The notes under the pieces are model-generated. The model made no database searches. It was given only the letters and a program-made list of their open reading frames with translations, and was not told where the DNA came from. From contig CBDCSV010000002.1 in the NCBI GenBank assembly GCA_965221855.1, forward strand, positions 62,001 through 126,000: DNA of 64,000 nucleotides, written 5' to 3'. Source of the stretch: JAJDXO01 sp965221855 (GTDB lineage Bacteria; Pseudomonadota; Alphaproteobacteria; Rhodospirillales; UBA2165). Of the stretch, positions 44,719 through 53,485 are shown piece by piece (the stretch's first letter is position 1; each line of letters opens with the position of its first letter). The position numbers were made by a program, and so were the translations under genes.

Positions 44719-46179
44719 ATGAGCGGGGACTTCAGCGGCATCGGCCGCTCGGACTTCGTCAACCGTCATGGCATACCCCATGACCCGTCCGCCTGTGAAT
44801 CCGTCATCCAGGAGATTAAATCCCGGGGCCTGGAAACCGTCCGGCTGAGCTTTGCCGATCAGCACGGCGTGCTGCGGGGCAAGACGTTGGTCGCCGAAGC
44901 CCTGCCGTCCGCCATGGCCAACGGCTGCACCATGACGACGACGCTGTTGGCCAAGGATACGTCCCACAAGACCCAGTATCCGGTGTTTACCGCCGACGGC
45001 GGTTTCGGGATGCGCGAGATGTCCGGGGCGGGAGACATCGTGATGGTGCCCGACCCGGCGACATTCCGCGTCCTGCCGTGGCTTGAGAAGACGGGCTGGA
45101 TGCTGTGCGATATCTACTTCGCCAACGGCAAGCCGGTTCCGTTTTCCACCCGGCGCGTTTTTCAGGCCGCGCTCTCCGATCTCGCCGACGCTGGGTTTGA
45201 CTTCGTTGCCGGGCTCGAAGTGGAGTTTCATGTCTTCAAGATCGAAGACCCGAACCTGACGCCGGCGGACTCCGGCCAGCCCTCGACGCCCCCTGACGTG
45301 AGCGTGGTCTCTCATGGATTTCAATATCTGACGGAATTGCGGGCCGACGAGCATGAGCCCATTTGGGCGTTCCTGCGCAAGGACATTCAGGGCCTCGGTC
45401 TGCCGCTGCGGACCATGGAGGTGGAGTTCGGTCCGAGCCAGTTCGAGGCATCGTTTGATATCGCGGCCGGAATTACGGCGGCCGACAACATGATGCTGTT
45501 CAGGAGCGCGGTGAAACAGATTTGCCGGCGGCACGGCTACCACGCCACATTCATGTGCCGGCCCGGACTGCCCAACATATTCTCCAGCGGCTGGCATCTG
45601 CATCAGTCGTTGCGGACACGCGATACCGGCGAGAACGCCTTCGTCTCCGGTTCCAAGAGCGAGATCCTGCCCGAACTGGCGATGCAATATGCGGCGGGCA
45701 TCCTGGAACACGCCCGCGCGGCATCCGTCTTCACCACACCGACCATCAACGGATACAAGCGCTATCAACCCATGAGCCTGGCCCCCGACCGCATCGCCTG
45801 GGGCGATGACAACAAGGGCGCCATGCTGCGGGTTGTCGGCGGGTACGGCGATCCGCTCACCCATCTCGAGAACCGCGTCGGCGAACCGGCGGCCAATCCG
45901 TACCTTTATCTGGCATCGCAAATTCTGTCCGGAATGGAGGGGGTCGGCACATCGCGCGTCCCGCCGCCCATGACCGAAGCGGCCTACGAAGGCGAGGCGC
46001 CGAACCTGCCGGCCAGCCTGATGGAGGCGGTGGATTCGCTGGACGAAAGCGATTTCTTCCGCGATAGACTGGGTGACCGGTTCGTCGACTACATTGTTCA
46101 CCTGAAGCGGGCCGAGATCGGCCGCTTTCTGAGCGAGGTCACCGACTGGGAACACCGCGAATATTTCGAAATCTTCTGA
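44719..46179 (+). CDS. Glutamine synthetase family protein (amine-glutamate ligase-like)
   Basis: A 486-residue member of the GS superfamily. Catalytic motifs are present: 'AGLEVEFHVFKI' with two metal-binding Glu, 'RTMEVEFGPSQFEASFD' for the second Glu pair, 'SSGWHLHQSL' for the ATP/metal His, and 'INGYKRYQPMSLAPDRIAWG' with the glutamate-binding part. It ends in the variant 'HLENRVGEPAANPYLYLASQ'. It differs from housekeeping GlnA in the GDDNK segment and in context, and resembles ligases that attach glutamate to amines (isopropylamine, putrescine, aniline types). Position after a Rieske oxygenase recalls aniline catabolism, where a GS-like enzyme activates the amine. The substrate is inferred. 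Confidence 0.85.
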   Translation: MSGDFSGIGRSDFVNRHGIPHDPSACESVIQEIKSRGLETVRLSFADQHGVLRGKTLVAEALPSAMANGCTMTTTLLAKDTSHKTQYPVFTADGGFGMREMSGAGDIVMVPDPATFRVLPWLEKTGWMLCDIYFANGKPVPFSTRRVFQAALSDLADAGFDFVAGLEVEFHVFKIEDPNLTPADSGQPSTPPDVSVVSHGFQYLTELRADEHEPIWAFLRKDIQGLGLPLRTMEVEFGPSQFEASFDIAAGITAADNMMLFRSAVKQICRRHGYHATFMCRPGLPNIFSSGWHLHQSLRTRDTGENAFVSGSKSEILPELAMQYAAGILEHARAASVFTTPTINGYKRYQPMSLAPDRIAWGDDNKGAMLRVVGGYGDPLTHLENRVGEPAANPYLYLASQILSGMEGVGTSRVPPPMTEAAYEGEAPNLPASLMEAVDSLDESDFFRDRLGDRFVDYIVHLKRAEIGRFLSEVTDWEHREYFEIF

Positions 46180-46202
46180 CCCCCATCAACGAGAACCAAG
46201 AA

Positions 46203-47390
46203 ATGCACGAAATTTTCATTCAGACCGAGGATCAGCGCGCGATCCTGGAATCCGTCCGGCGATTTGCCGAGGAAGAGGTTGCGCCGAGGGTTGCCGAGTT
46301 GGATGCGCAACCGAATCCGGAGGACGGTTTTTCCTGGGATATCGTCGAGGCCGCGGACGCGATGGGCTTGAGGACGCTGACTCTTTCCGAGGAATACGGG
46401 GGACTCGGCGTGGATTCCCTGACCACGGCCATGGTAGTCGAGGAACTGGGCCGGTTCGATCTGGGCATCTCCGTGATGTTCGCCCAAACCCTGAAACTGG
46501 CGCAGATATTCGAAAAGGCAACCAACCCCGAGCAGCGGGAACGGCACCTGTCCAAGTATCGGGACGATCCCCGTCATCTGTTTGCCATCGGCATTACGGA
46601 ACCGGAGACCGCATCCAACTATTTCGTGCCCCAGCGCGCGAAGGCGCCCTATCGGACCTTCGCGGAAAAGGTTGACGGCGGCTGGGTCGTCAACGGCATG
46701 AAGCACTTCATTTCCAACGGCAATGTCGCCAAGACCTATCTGCTGTTCGTCCAGACCGAGAAAGGGGTGCCCCTGCACGAAGGCAGTACCTGCTTCATCA
46801 TCGAACAGGGAATGGAAGGTTTCACCATCGGCCGGGTCCACGACAAGATGGGCGAACGGCTGGCCAACAATGCCGAATTGATTTTCCAGGACTTCTTCAT
46901 CCCCGAAGAAAACCTGGTGGGCGAGGCCGGGAAGGGGCACGGCGTGCTCGCCGAGTTCTTCCCCCAGTCGAACGCTTATGCTGCGGCCAGTATCATCGGC
47001 GTCGCGGTCAACGCCTACGAGCGGGCCGTCGAGTGGGCGCAAACCCGTGTCCAGGGCGGCAAGCCTCTGATCGAGCATGACGGCATCGCCGCCGATCTCG
47101 CGGAAATGCGGATGCTGATCGACGGATCCCGGTCCTATATTCATCGCGCGGCGTGGCTCGCCGACAATCAGGAACACGGCTGGGACAGCTCTCTCGGCGC
47201 GCTGCCCAAGGTCATGGCCTCCCAAGCGGCCTGGAAGATCGTCACCCGGACGCTCGAAATACATGGCGGGCATGGCTACATGAAGGAAGCGGGTATCGAG
47301 AAACTGATGCGCGACGCGGCGGCGTTCCTTCATTCGGACGGTGTCAACCGGACCCTCCTCCTGAAGGCCGCCGGGTTCCTGTACGACTGA
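46203..47390 (+). CDS. Acyl-CoA dehydrogenase family protein
   Basis: A flavoprotein of 395 residues with the three-part acyl-CoA dehydrogenase fold. N-terminal 'QTEDQRAILESVRRFAEEEV' and 'LSEEYGGLGVDSLTTAMVVE' are typical; 'FAIGITEPETASNYFV' is the central signature; the C-terminal 'HGGHGYMKEAGIEKLMRDA' holds the catalytic Glu of the 'YMKE' type. The next segment FLHSDGVNRT differs from the usual YEGTSQ, so substrate handling may differ. It starts 23 bp after the GS-like gene and likely oxidises an acyl-CoA of the same pathway. Confidence 0.9.
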   Translation: MHEIFIQTEDQRAILESVRRFAEEEVAPRVAELDAQPNPEDGFSWDIVEAADAMGLRTLTLSEEYGGLGVDSLTTAMVVEELGRFDLGISVMFAQTLKLAQIFEKATNPEQRERHLSKYRDDPRHLFAIGITEPETASNYFVPQRAKAPYRTFAEKVDGGWVVNGMKHFISNGNVAKTYLLFVQTEKGVPLHEGSTCFIIEQGMEGFTIGRVHDKMGERLANNAELIFQDFFIPEENLVGEAGKGHGVLAEFFPQSNAYAAASIIGVAVNAYERAVEWAQTRVQGGKPLIEHDGIAADLAEMRMLIDGSRSYIHRAAWLADNQEHGWDSSLGALPKVMASQAAWKIVTRTLEIHGGHGYMKEAGIEKLMRDAAAFLHSDGVNRTLLLKAAGFLYD

Positions 47391-47391
47391 C

Positions 47392-48825
47392 ATGCCCGCC
47401 GACGGTAGAACCGTCGCCATCATTGGCGGCGGCTACTCCGGGGTTGCCTGCGCGGTCCATCTCTCCCGCGCGGCGCGGGAATCCCTTGAGATCACGATCG
47501 CCGAACCCCGTCCCGAGTTGGGCCGCGGCATCGCCCATTCGGCCAAAGACCCGGATCACCGGCTGAACGCGCCGACCCATATCCATTGCCTTTATCCCGA
47601 CGATATGGATCACTTTACGGTCTGGTGCGCGGCGAACGATATCGGTCAAAAGGACCCGGATGCACTTGACGACGAGCGGCTTTATGCCCGTCGATGGGAC
47701 TACGGAACCTACATCGGAGAGCAGCTGGCCGCGCATCAGGCTGATAATCCATCTAGCTCCACAATCGTCCATCGGCAAGCCGCCGCCGTCGGTATCGCAA
47801 AGCAGGGAAAGGGTTGGACGGTGTCGCTTGACGATGGAGGTCAGTTGACCGCCGATGCCGTCATCCTGACGACCAGCAATGCGCCTCCGTCCGTGCCGCC
47901 GCCCTTCCGGGGAGAGGTGGAGGGTCACCCGGCCTTCCTGCGCGACCCCTGGGATGTCGATGCCCTGGGACGCATCGCGGCCGACGCGAGGATTTTGATT
48001 GTCGGCACCGGACTGACCATGGCCGATGTGGTGACCACCCTGATGCGCGACGGGCCGGCGCGCTGGATCACCGCGGTTTCCCGGCGGGGATTGCTTCCGG
48101 CCAGGCAGCGGCAGGAACCGCCGGACGAGATGCTCTATGAGGCGTTGACCCGCAGGCCGCCCAAGTTCGTCGCCCGGCACGGAAAGCCGGACCGGTTGCT
48201 CGATCTATTCCGTGCGCTTCGCGGCGATATCGCGGCATTGGCCGAACAGGGCCGGGAATGGCATATCGCCTTCGATGACCTTCGCGATGCCGCATCCGAG
48301 GTCTGGCCGGCGTTGCCGCGGCCCGAGCAGGCCCGGTTCATGCGTCACCTGCGGCCGTGGTACGAGACCCATCGGTTTCGGCTGCCGCCGCAGAATGCGG
48401 AAGCGATGGATCGCGGCGTGCGGGAGGGGCGCCTCGAATTTCGTGCCGCCGATATCGTCGGGGCGCGGGTGTCCGGAAATTGCCTGGACGTTTCGCTCAA
48501 GCCGAGACGCTCGACCCGTGTGGAAGGCATGCTTTATGACGCGGTGGTCAATTGCACGGGACCGGTCAATGTCGCTTCGGCCGGCGGCAATCCGTTGTTG
48601 CATTCCCTTATCGAGGGCGGGTTGGCGGCCGCAAATCCGTTCGGCCTTGGCCTGGAAGTGGACGGCGATTGCCGGGTGCAGGGCCGAGATGGTTCGATCG
48701 CCGGGACGCTTTACGCCGTCGGTCCGTTGACCCGCGGCCGGTTCGGCGAGAGCAACGGCGTTCCGTTCATCATGATGCAGGCGGTCGCGGTCGGGGAAAG
48801 ACTCGCGGCACAATTCGCCGATTAA
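47392..48825 (+). CDS. FAD/NAD(P)-binding protein (COG4529-like)
   Basis: A 477-residue flavoprotein. The N-terminal dinucleotide fold reads 'TVAIIGGGYSGVACAVHLSR', and the group marks 'GRGIAHSAKDPDHRLNAPTH' and 'DALGRIAADARILIVGTGLT' follow, with a second dinucleotide fold in the latter. Proteins of this type are little-studied and may be oxidoreductases or amine/hydroxyl-group oxygenating enzymes. It starts right after the acyl-CoA dehydrogenase stop (1-bp gap) and so belongs to the same operon. Its end overlaps the facing alcohol dehydrogenase gene by 4 bp. Confidence 0.82.
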   Translation: MPADGRTVAIIGGGYSGVACAVHLSRAARESLEITIAEPRPELGRGIAHSAKDPDHRLNAPTHIHCLYPDDMDHFTVWCAANDIGQKDPDALDDERLYARRWDYGTYIGEQLAAHQADNPSSSTIVHRQAAAVGIAKQGKGWTVSLDDGGQLTADAVILTTSNAPPSVPPPFRGEVEGHPAFLRDPWDVDALGRIAADARILIVGTGLTMADVVTTLMRDGPARWITAVSRRGLLPARQRQEPPDEMLYEALTRRPPKFVARHGKPDRLLDLFRALRGDIAALAEQGREWHIAFDDLRDAASEVWPALPRPEQARFMRHLRPWYETHRFRLPPQNAEAMDRGVREGRLEFRAADIVGARVSGNCLDVSLKPRRSTRVEGMLYDAVVNCTGPVNVASAGGNPLLHSLIEGGLAAANPFGLGLEVDGDCRVQGRDGSIAGTLYAVGPLTRGRFGESNGVPFIMMQAVAVGERLAAQFAD

Positions 48826-49838
48826 TCGTCGTAAGTCAGCACGACCTTCATGCGGTCCAGCCCCGGCCGGGTCAGAAGCCCCATGGCGTCGTTCAACTGC
48901 CGGAACGGGACCTGATGGCTCAGCAACGAAGTAATGTCGAGTTTCCCGTTTGCGACCAGCTCGATGCTGGCGGGAAAATCACCGGCCTGCGCCGCGCGGG
49001 CATTCAGGATTTGAAGTTCCTTGAAATAGAATTGGTAGAACGGCAGTTCGGCCTGGTTGGCGGTATAAATGCCGAAGGGCACGATCCGGCCGCCGATCCG
49101 CGCGAGATCCATGGCTTCGCCAAGGACGGGAAGGGCGCCGACGGATTCGATGATGACGTCCGCGCCCCGGCCGTCGGTTGCGGATAGAACCGAGTCCTCC
49201 GCCTCTTCGCCGTGATTGACCGCCAGGTCGGCGCCGAGTTTCAACGCCAGGTCGCGCTTCGGCGGATTGCGGGATACCCCGATGACGGTTCCGGCACCGG
49301 CCGCTTTGGCAAGTTGAACGTGCATCTGCCCGGTGACGCCGAGGCCGGTGACGACAACCGTCTCCCCCGGCTCGATCCGGGCCATTTCCATTGCATGAAG
49401 GCAGGTGGTCAGCACCTGCATCATCGGCGCGGCGGTCAAGTCAATGCCGTCCGGCAGGGCGTACACGTTTTCCGGCCGGACGGCGACAAACTGGGCAAAC
49501 CCGCCGTTTCGCTCCCGCCCCATCAGTTCACCCACCGGGCAGAGATGAGATTGGCCACGTTGGCAGTGAAAGCACTTTCCGCAGGTCAGAACCGGGTCGA
49601 TGAGCACCTTGGCGCCCGGTTTTGCGCCGTCGCGGCTGGTTCCTTCGACCAATTCCCCAACGATCTCGTGACCCATGACCAGGGGATACTTCACCGGAAT
49701 GCCGCCGGTGAATATCTTCCAATCCGTGGCGCAGATGCCGGTTCCGGTCACCTGAATGACGGAAGCGCCGGCTTCCCTGGGTTCCGGAATGTCGGCCTCG
49801 ACGACTTTTTCCGGGGCTTCTAGGAGCATTGCTTTCAC
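48822..49838 (-). CDS. Zinc-dependent alcohol dehydrogenase
   Basis: A medium-chain dehydrogenase of 338 residues. Catalytic zinc ligands lie in GICATDW (Cys) and MGHEIVGE (His-Glu); the structural zinc lobe reads 'CGKCFHCQRGQSHLC' with four cysteines. The NAD(P) fold contains 'VVTGLGVTGQMHVQLAKA'. The start is GTG at 49838, with an in-frame ATG three codons later. Substrate unknown. It is convergent with the catabolic run, with a 4-bp overlap, and may act on an alcohol intermediate of it. Confidence 0.9.
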   Translation of the reverse strand: MKAMLLEAPEKVVEADIPEPREAGASVIQVTGTGICATDWKIFTGGIPVKYPLVMGHEIVGELVEGTSRDGAKPGAKVLIDPVLTCGKCFHCQRGQSHLCPVGELMGRERNGGFAQFVAVRPENVYALPDGIDLTAAPMMQVLTTCLHAMEMARIEPGETVVVTGLGVTGQMHVQLAKAAGAGTVIGVSRNPPKRDLALKLGADLAVNHGEEAEDSVLSATDGRGADVIIESVGALPVLGEAMDLARIGGRIVPFGIYTANQAELPFYQFYFKELQILNARAAQAGDFPASIELVANGKLDITSLLSHQVPFRQLNDAMGLLTRPGLDRMKVVLTYDD

Positions 49839-49925
49839 GGGCGGCGGAACCTTCCGGGTGTTTGCTGAAAATTACGGGCTGCGTTAGATCAGATCATCGC
49901 CGGCTGTCCAAGGCATATCGGCCGC

Positions 49926-51017
49926 TTAACGGCCGGTCCGGCCCTGGCCGCCCAGGCTTCGCTTGTCGATGGCCACGGCCTTGATCAGGGTAAAGACCGG
50001 CTGGCCCGGTTTCAGCGCGAGGTCGTGCGCGGATTTGCGGGTTACCCGCGCGATGATCGGCGCGCCGATATCCACCAGCACATCGACTTGCGGTCCGGGC
50101 TCGTCGGTCACTTCCACGATCTCGCCGTTGAAGACGTTCAGGATGCTCGAGTCGGCGGGGCGGGTGAGGGCGAGGGACACATCCCGGGCGCGGATATGCG
50201 CCCGCACGGGCGCGCCGTGATCCATTTCCAATCCGGCGACCCGGAGCGTTCCGCCATCGAAGGCCAGCCGGCCCAGTCCGAACTCTGCATCGTAGGCTTC
50301 GTAGATGGTCGCCAGAACCGCGCCCGCTTCGTAACGGCCGGTGAGAGGCTTGAGATCCAACCGGCTCATGATGTCTTCGACCGCGCCGCTGGCGGCGATC
50401 GTCCCGTCGGAGACCAGGATCATGTTGTCGGCGAGCCGAATGACCTCTTCGATCTCGTGACTGACATACAACATCGTCAAATCCACCTCCTCGCGCAGGC
50501 GATCCAGAAACGGGAGGATTTCGTTTCGCCGCTGCACGTCGATGCCGGCGAGCGGTTCATCCATCAGCAGCAGCCGGGGCTGGCTGAGAAGGGCGCGGCC
50601 GATTGCGACCCGCTGCTGTTCCCCGCCGGAAAGGGTGACCGGACTGCGGTTCATCAGGGGCCATAAATCCAGCAGATGGGCGATCTGCTCGAAATCCGAG
50701 CCGGCAGCGGCGGAGGCGCCGTAGAGGAGGTTCCGCCGGACATTCATATGGGGAAACAGGCGGGAGTTTTGAAATACGTAGCCGACCCGCCGCTTCTCCG
50801 GGGGGAGATCGATGCCCGCGGCGGTGTCGAAGAGCACTTCGCCGTCGATCTCGATTTTCCCGGCATCGGGACGGGTGAGGCCCGCAATCATATCGACGAT
50901 GGAGGTCTTGCCCGCGCCCGACCGGCCGAACAGCGCCGATATGCTGCCCGCATCCGCATCGAACTCCGCGCGGATGGCGAATTGGGGGTACCCCTTCTCG
51001 AGTTGGACCGACAGCAC
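49926..51017 (-). CDS. modC: Molybdenum ABC transporter ATP-binding protein ModC
   Basis: ATPase of the molybdate importer, 363 residues, starting with GTG at 51017. Walker A is GRSGAGKT (31-38), the signature LSGGEQQRVAIGRAL, Walker B LLMDEPLAGI, and the switch YVSHEIEE. The C-terminal 90 residues form a Mop/TOBE domain of the ModC type ('VTRKSAHDLALKPGQPVFTL') that can bind molybdate and gate activity. It follows modB by 2 bp. The molybdenum hydroxylase subunit at the left of this window could be one consumer of the cofactor. Confidence 0.95.
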   Translation of the reverse strand: MLSVQLEKGYPQFAIRAEFDADAGSISALFGRSGAGKTSIVDMIAGLTRPDAGKIEIDGEVLFDTAAGIDLPPEKRRVGYVFQNSRLFPHMNVRRNLLYGASAAAGSDFEQIAHLLDLWPLMNRSPVTLSGGEQQRVAIGRALLSQPRLLLMDEPLAGIDVQRRNEILPFLDRLREEVDLTMLYVSHEIEEVIRLADNMILVSDGTIAASGAVEDIMSRLDLKPLTGRYEAGAVLATIYEAYDAEFGLGRLAFDGGTLRVAGLEMDHGAPVRAHIRARDVSLALTRPADSSILNVFNGEIVEVTDEPGPQVDVLVDIGAPIIARVTRKSAHDLALKPGQPVFTLIKAVAIDKRSLGGQGRTGR

Positions 51018-51019
51018 GA

Positions 51020-51712
51020 TCAGGTCTCCGGCCGCTGCTCATGGCGGCGGATCAGCATTTCCGATGCAATCAACGCGGCGAATGCAAGGATGACCGAGAC
51101 CACGGCCAGGCGGATGGCGACCGCCTCGCCCTCCGGCACCTGGAGCGATGAGAATATGGCGAGCGGAAGCGTGCGGGTTTCGCCCGGAATGTTCGAGACG
51201 AAGGTGATGGTGGCGCCGAACTCGCCGAGGCCGCGGGCGAAGGCAAGGACAACCCCCGTAACCACGCCCGGAAGCGCCAGCGGCAGGGTGATCGTGAAAA
51301 ACGTCCTTAGGGGGCCCGCGCCGAGGGTCCGCGCGGCGCGTTCGAGCCCCGGATCCGCCGTATCGAGGGACAGGCGGATCGCCCGGACCATCAACGGGAA
51401 GGCCATGATCGCGGCGGCGACGGCCGCGCCTTTCCAGGTGAAGATCACGGTGATGCCGAACACGTTCTTCAGGAACCCGCCGATCGGACCGGTGGTTCCG
51501 AACAGGAACAACAGAATCAGGCCGACGACGACCGGCGGCAGGACCAGCGGCAGATGGACGATGCCGTTGAGCACGCTCTTGCCGGGGAAGGATTTACGGG
51601 ACAAGAGCCATGCGCAGGCGACGCCGAACGGCAGGCTGACGGCCACGGCCCAAAAGGCGACCTTGAGACTCAGCAGGATGGCTTCCCGTTCGATGTCTGA
51701 AAGTTCGAACAC
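51020..51712 (-). CDS. modB: Molybdate ABC transporter permease ModB
   Basis: Inner-membrane permease of 230 residues with about five to six helices. The N-terminal 'AILLSLKVAFWAVAVSLPFG' begins the family pattern, 'GIVHLPLVLPPVVVGLILLF' follows, and the EAA loop is 'ERAARTLGAGPLRTFFTITL' with the docking glycine. The C-terminal ends RRHEQRPET. It begins 4 bp after modA and is followed by modC. Confidence 0.95.
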   Translation of the reverse strand: MFELSDIEREAILLSLKVAFWAVAVSLPFGVACAWLLSRKSFPGKSVLNGIVHLPLVLPPVVVGLILLFLFGTTGPIGGFLKNVFGITVIFTWKGAAVAAAIMAFPLMVRAIRLSLDTADPGLERAARTLGAGPLRTFFTITLPLALPGVVTGVVLAFARGLGEFGATITFVSNIPGETRTLPLAIFSSLQVPEGEAVAIRLAVVSVILAFAALIASEMLIRRHEQRPET

Positions 51713-51715
51713 GGG

Positions 51716-52489
51716 TCAATCCACCGCGAATCCGTGCCGCGCCAAGCCGGCTTGGGCGCCCGCGGAGAACAGGTGGCCGAAGAAGGCCCGGGCGGAGGCG
51801 CCCGGCCGGCCGGGGATCAGTGCGGCAAGATAGCGAATTGGCGGGTGACGGGAGGCGTCGATTCGGTGCACCACCCGGACCCGCGAATTTCGATACGCAT
51901 CGGTGGCGTAGACGATTCCCGCGCCTGCCTGGTCAAGTTCGACGAACCGCAAGGCCGCCCTGACATTGGCGGCGGGAATAAGCCTTTTGCCGAGTGCCTC
52001 CCAAACGCCGGCGCTGGTCAACGCGGCTTTCGCATACCGCCCGGCGGGCACGTGCGCGGGGTCGCCCAGGGAAAGCCGCCCGCCGGACAGCAACGAGGGC
52101 AGGGAGTTGAGATCATCCAGCGCGGCGGAAGGGCGCTTGGCGGATACCGCGACAACCAACCGATTGGCCGCCAGAAACCTTCCCGAATCCGGCGCCACGA
52201 CCTTCCGCCTGACCAGATACCGCATCCACTGAGGATTGGCGGAGATGTAGATGGCCGCCGGCGCACCCCGCGCCAGTTGCTTGGCCAGGACGGAACTGGC
52301 GGCGAACGACAATCTAATTTTGACCCCGTGTTCGGCTTCATACCGATTCGCGATTTCCGTGAGAGGAAGCGTCAGGCTCGAGGCGGCAAAAACCAGTACC
52401 TCGCCCGCGTTGCCCTTGGAAGACGGCAGGACGGAGAATACCAGGGCGGCAAGGCCGAGTCGCACGGAGAACCTAATGAAATCAAGCAT
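51716..52489 (-). CDS. modA: Molybdate ABC transporter substrate-binding protein ModA
   Basis: Periplasmic binding protein of 257 residues. ATG 52489 (MLDFIRF) is preferred with GAGAGG upstream; an earlier ATG would add six residues. Signal peptide about 1-28. Mature text: 'VFAASSLTLPLTEIANRYEA', 'IRLSFAASSVLAKQLARGAP', and 'DQAGAGIVYATDAYRNSRVR', which hold the oxyanion-binding Ser and Tyr positions of ModA. Selectivity for molybdate over tungstate is not evident from sequence. It lies 86 bp after nicO on the same strand. Confidence 0.93.
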   Translation of the reverse strand: MLDFIRFSVRLGLAALVFSVLPSSKGNAGEVLVFAASSLTLPLTEIANRYEAEHGVKIRLSFAASSVLAKQLARGAPAAIYISANPQWMRYLVRRKVVAPDSGRFLAANRLVVAVSAKRPSAALDDLNSLPSLLSGGRLSLGDPAHVPAGRYAKAALTSAGVWEALGKRLIPAANVRAALRFVELDQAGAGIVYATDAYRNSRVRVVHRIDASRHPPIRYLAALIPGRPGASARAFFGHLFSAGAQAGLARHGFAVD

Positions 52490-52507
52490 ATGGCCTCTCT
52501 TCCGCAT

Positions 52508-52558
52508 GGTTATACCGGCCGCCGGGACGGGAGGCCACCGCCGAGTGGGGCCTTAACC
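52508..52558 (-). promoter_or_regulatory. Possible structured leader before modA
   Basis: On the minus strand the bases GGTTA and TAACC at the outer ends can pair, GGCC repeats may pair inside, and CCAC/GTGG forms an inner hairpin with loop TCGGCG. Such a fold could be an attenuator or a regulator site. It does not match the Moco riboswitch or a ModE box that I could recognise. Confidence 0.25.
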
Positions 52559-52575
52559 CTGGCGGGAAATGCAGG

Positions 52576-53481
52576 TTAAAGGGCGAGCGTGGCGCTGAAG
52601 AAGGTAATGCCGACCAGCAATATGAGAATGGCGCCTGCGTGCTCGAGGGCGAGGGCGACGGGGCGTCCGGCGGCCGAGGTCTTGTCGGCGGCGGCGACGA
52701 CCGCGCGTCGGAACAGTACGGTGACGGCGCCGATGGCCGACATGGTGAGCGCCATCCCGGCGCTGATGGCGGCAACCAGGATAATGCCGAAAAGGAGGAT
52801 GTCGTTGGCGAGCGCGAACAGCATCACCAGAATCGCGCCGGTACACGGCACCAGCCCGGCGATCACCGCCAGAACGGTTTGCCGGCGTCCGTCTCCTTGG
52901 TGATGCCGGTGGTCGAGTCGGCCCGCGCCGTCGAAGAAGGCGTTCATGACCGCGCGGTAGAGCATGTACAGCCCGATGACGATTATGAGACCGTAGCTCA
53001 CCAGCCGGATGCCCTTGGATTCCGCCGGCACACCGCCGAGAAATTGTCGAAAGGTCAAATCCACCAGTGAGACCAGGATGACGGCGGAGAGCACATGGGT
53101 GACGGCGATTTGTACGCCCATAAGCAGGCCTTTGCCGATCCGTGCCTCGTGGCCGACGAAATAGGACGCGACCACCATCTTGCCGTGGCCCGGTCCGACG
53201 GCGTGAACCGCGCCATAGAGAAACGCAAAGCCGATACCCACCCAAATGGCCGAGCGCGACGTGCCTTCCTTGATATCCCGCATATAGCGGCCGATGTCGC
53301 GCATCATGGTCCGTTGCATGTCGATCATCTTGCGGAACATCAGGGTGAACGCGGAGGGCTCCGCCGCGGGCGCCGCGGCGGGGGATTGTCCGCCGGGCGG
53401 GGGCGCGAATGGATTCTGGGCAGCGGACACGGCCGGCGAGAAGGCGAGTAGCGAGAGGACGAGAACCAGGATGCCCCTCAT
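52576..53481 (-). CDS. NicO/RcnA-type nickel/cobalt (metal) exporter
   Basis: Integral membrane protein of 301 residues. ATG 53481 is chosen because the frame upstream is an antisense-like stretch. A signal-like helix is followed by a Pro-rich segment, then helix 'SAIWVGIGFAFLYGAVHAVG' with the metal motif HAVGPGHGKMVVASYFVG. A His-rich loop 'DGAGRLDHRHHQGDGRR' and the second motif 'LVPCTGAILVMLFALAND' complete the NicO pattern. The metal may be nickel, cobalt or zinc. It is coupled to the DUF1007 gene, 4 bp upstream, and both lie in the zinc-import unit. Confidence 0.88.
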   Translation of the reverse strand: MRGILVLVLSLLAFSPAVSAAQNPFAPPPGGQSPAAAPAAEPSAFTLMFRKMIDMQRTMMRDIGRYMRDIKEGTSRSAIWVGIGFAFLYGAVHAVGPGHGKMVVASYFVGHEARIGKGLLMGVQIAVTHVLSAVILVSLVDLTFRQFLGGVPAESKGIRLVSYGLIIVIGLYMLYRAVMNAFFDGAGRLDHRHHQGDGRRQTVLAVIAGLVPCTGAILVMLFALANDILLFGIILVAAISAGMALTMSAIGAVTVLFRRAVVAAADKTSAAGRPVALALEHAGAILILLVGITFFSATLAL

Positions 53482-53485
53482 GGGC

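Noticed and set aside
43363..46155. A 930-codon open frame on the minus strand across the Rieske and GS-like genes
   Set aside because: It is the antisense shadow of two well-supported plus-strand genes. High GC content removes stops from the opposite strand. It shows no known domain.
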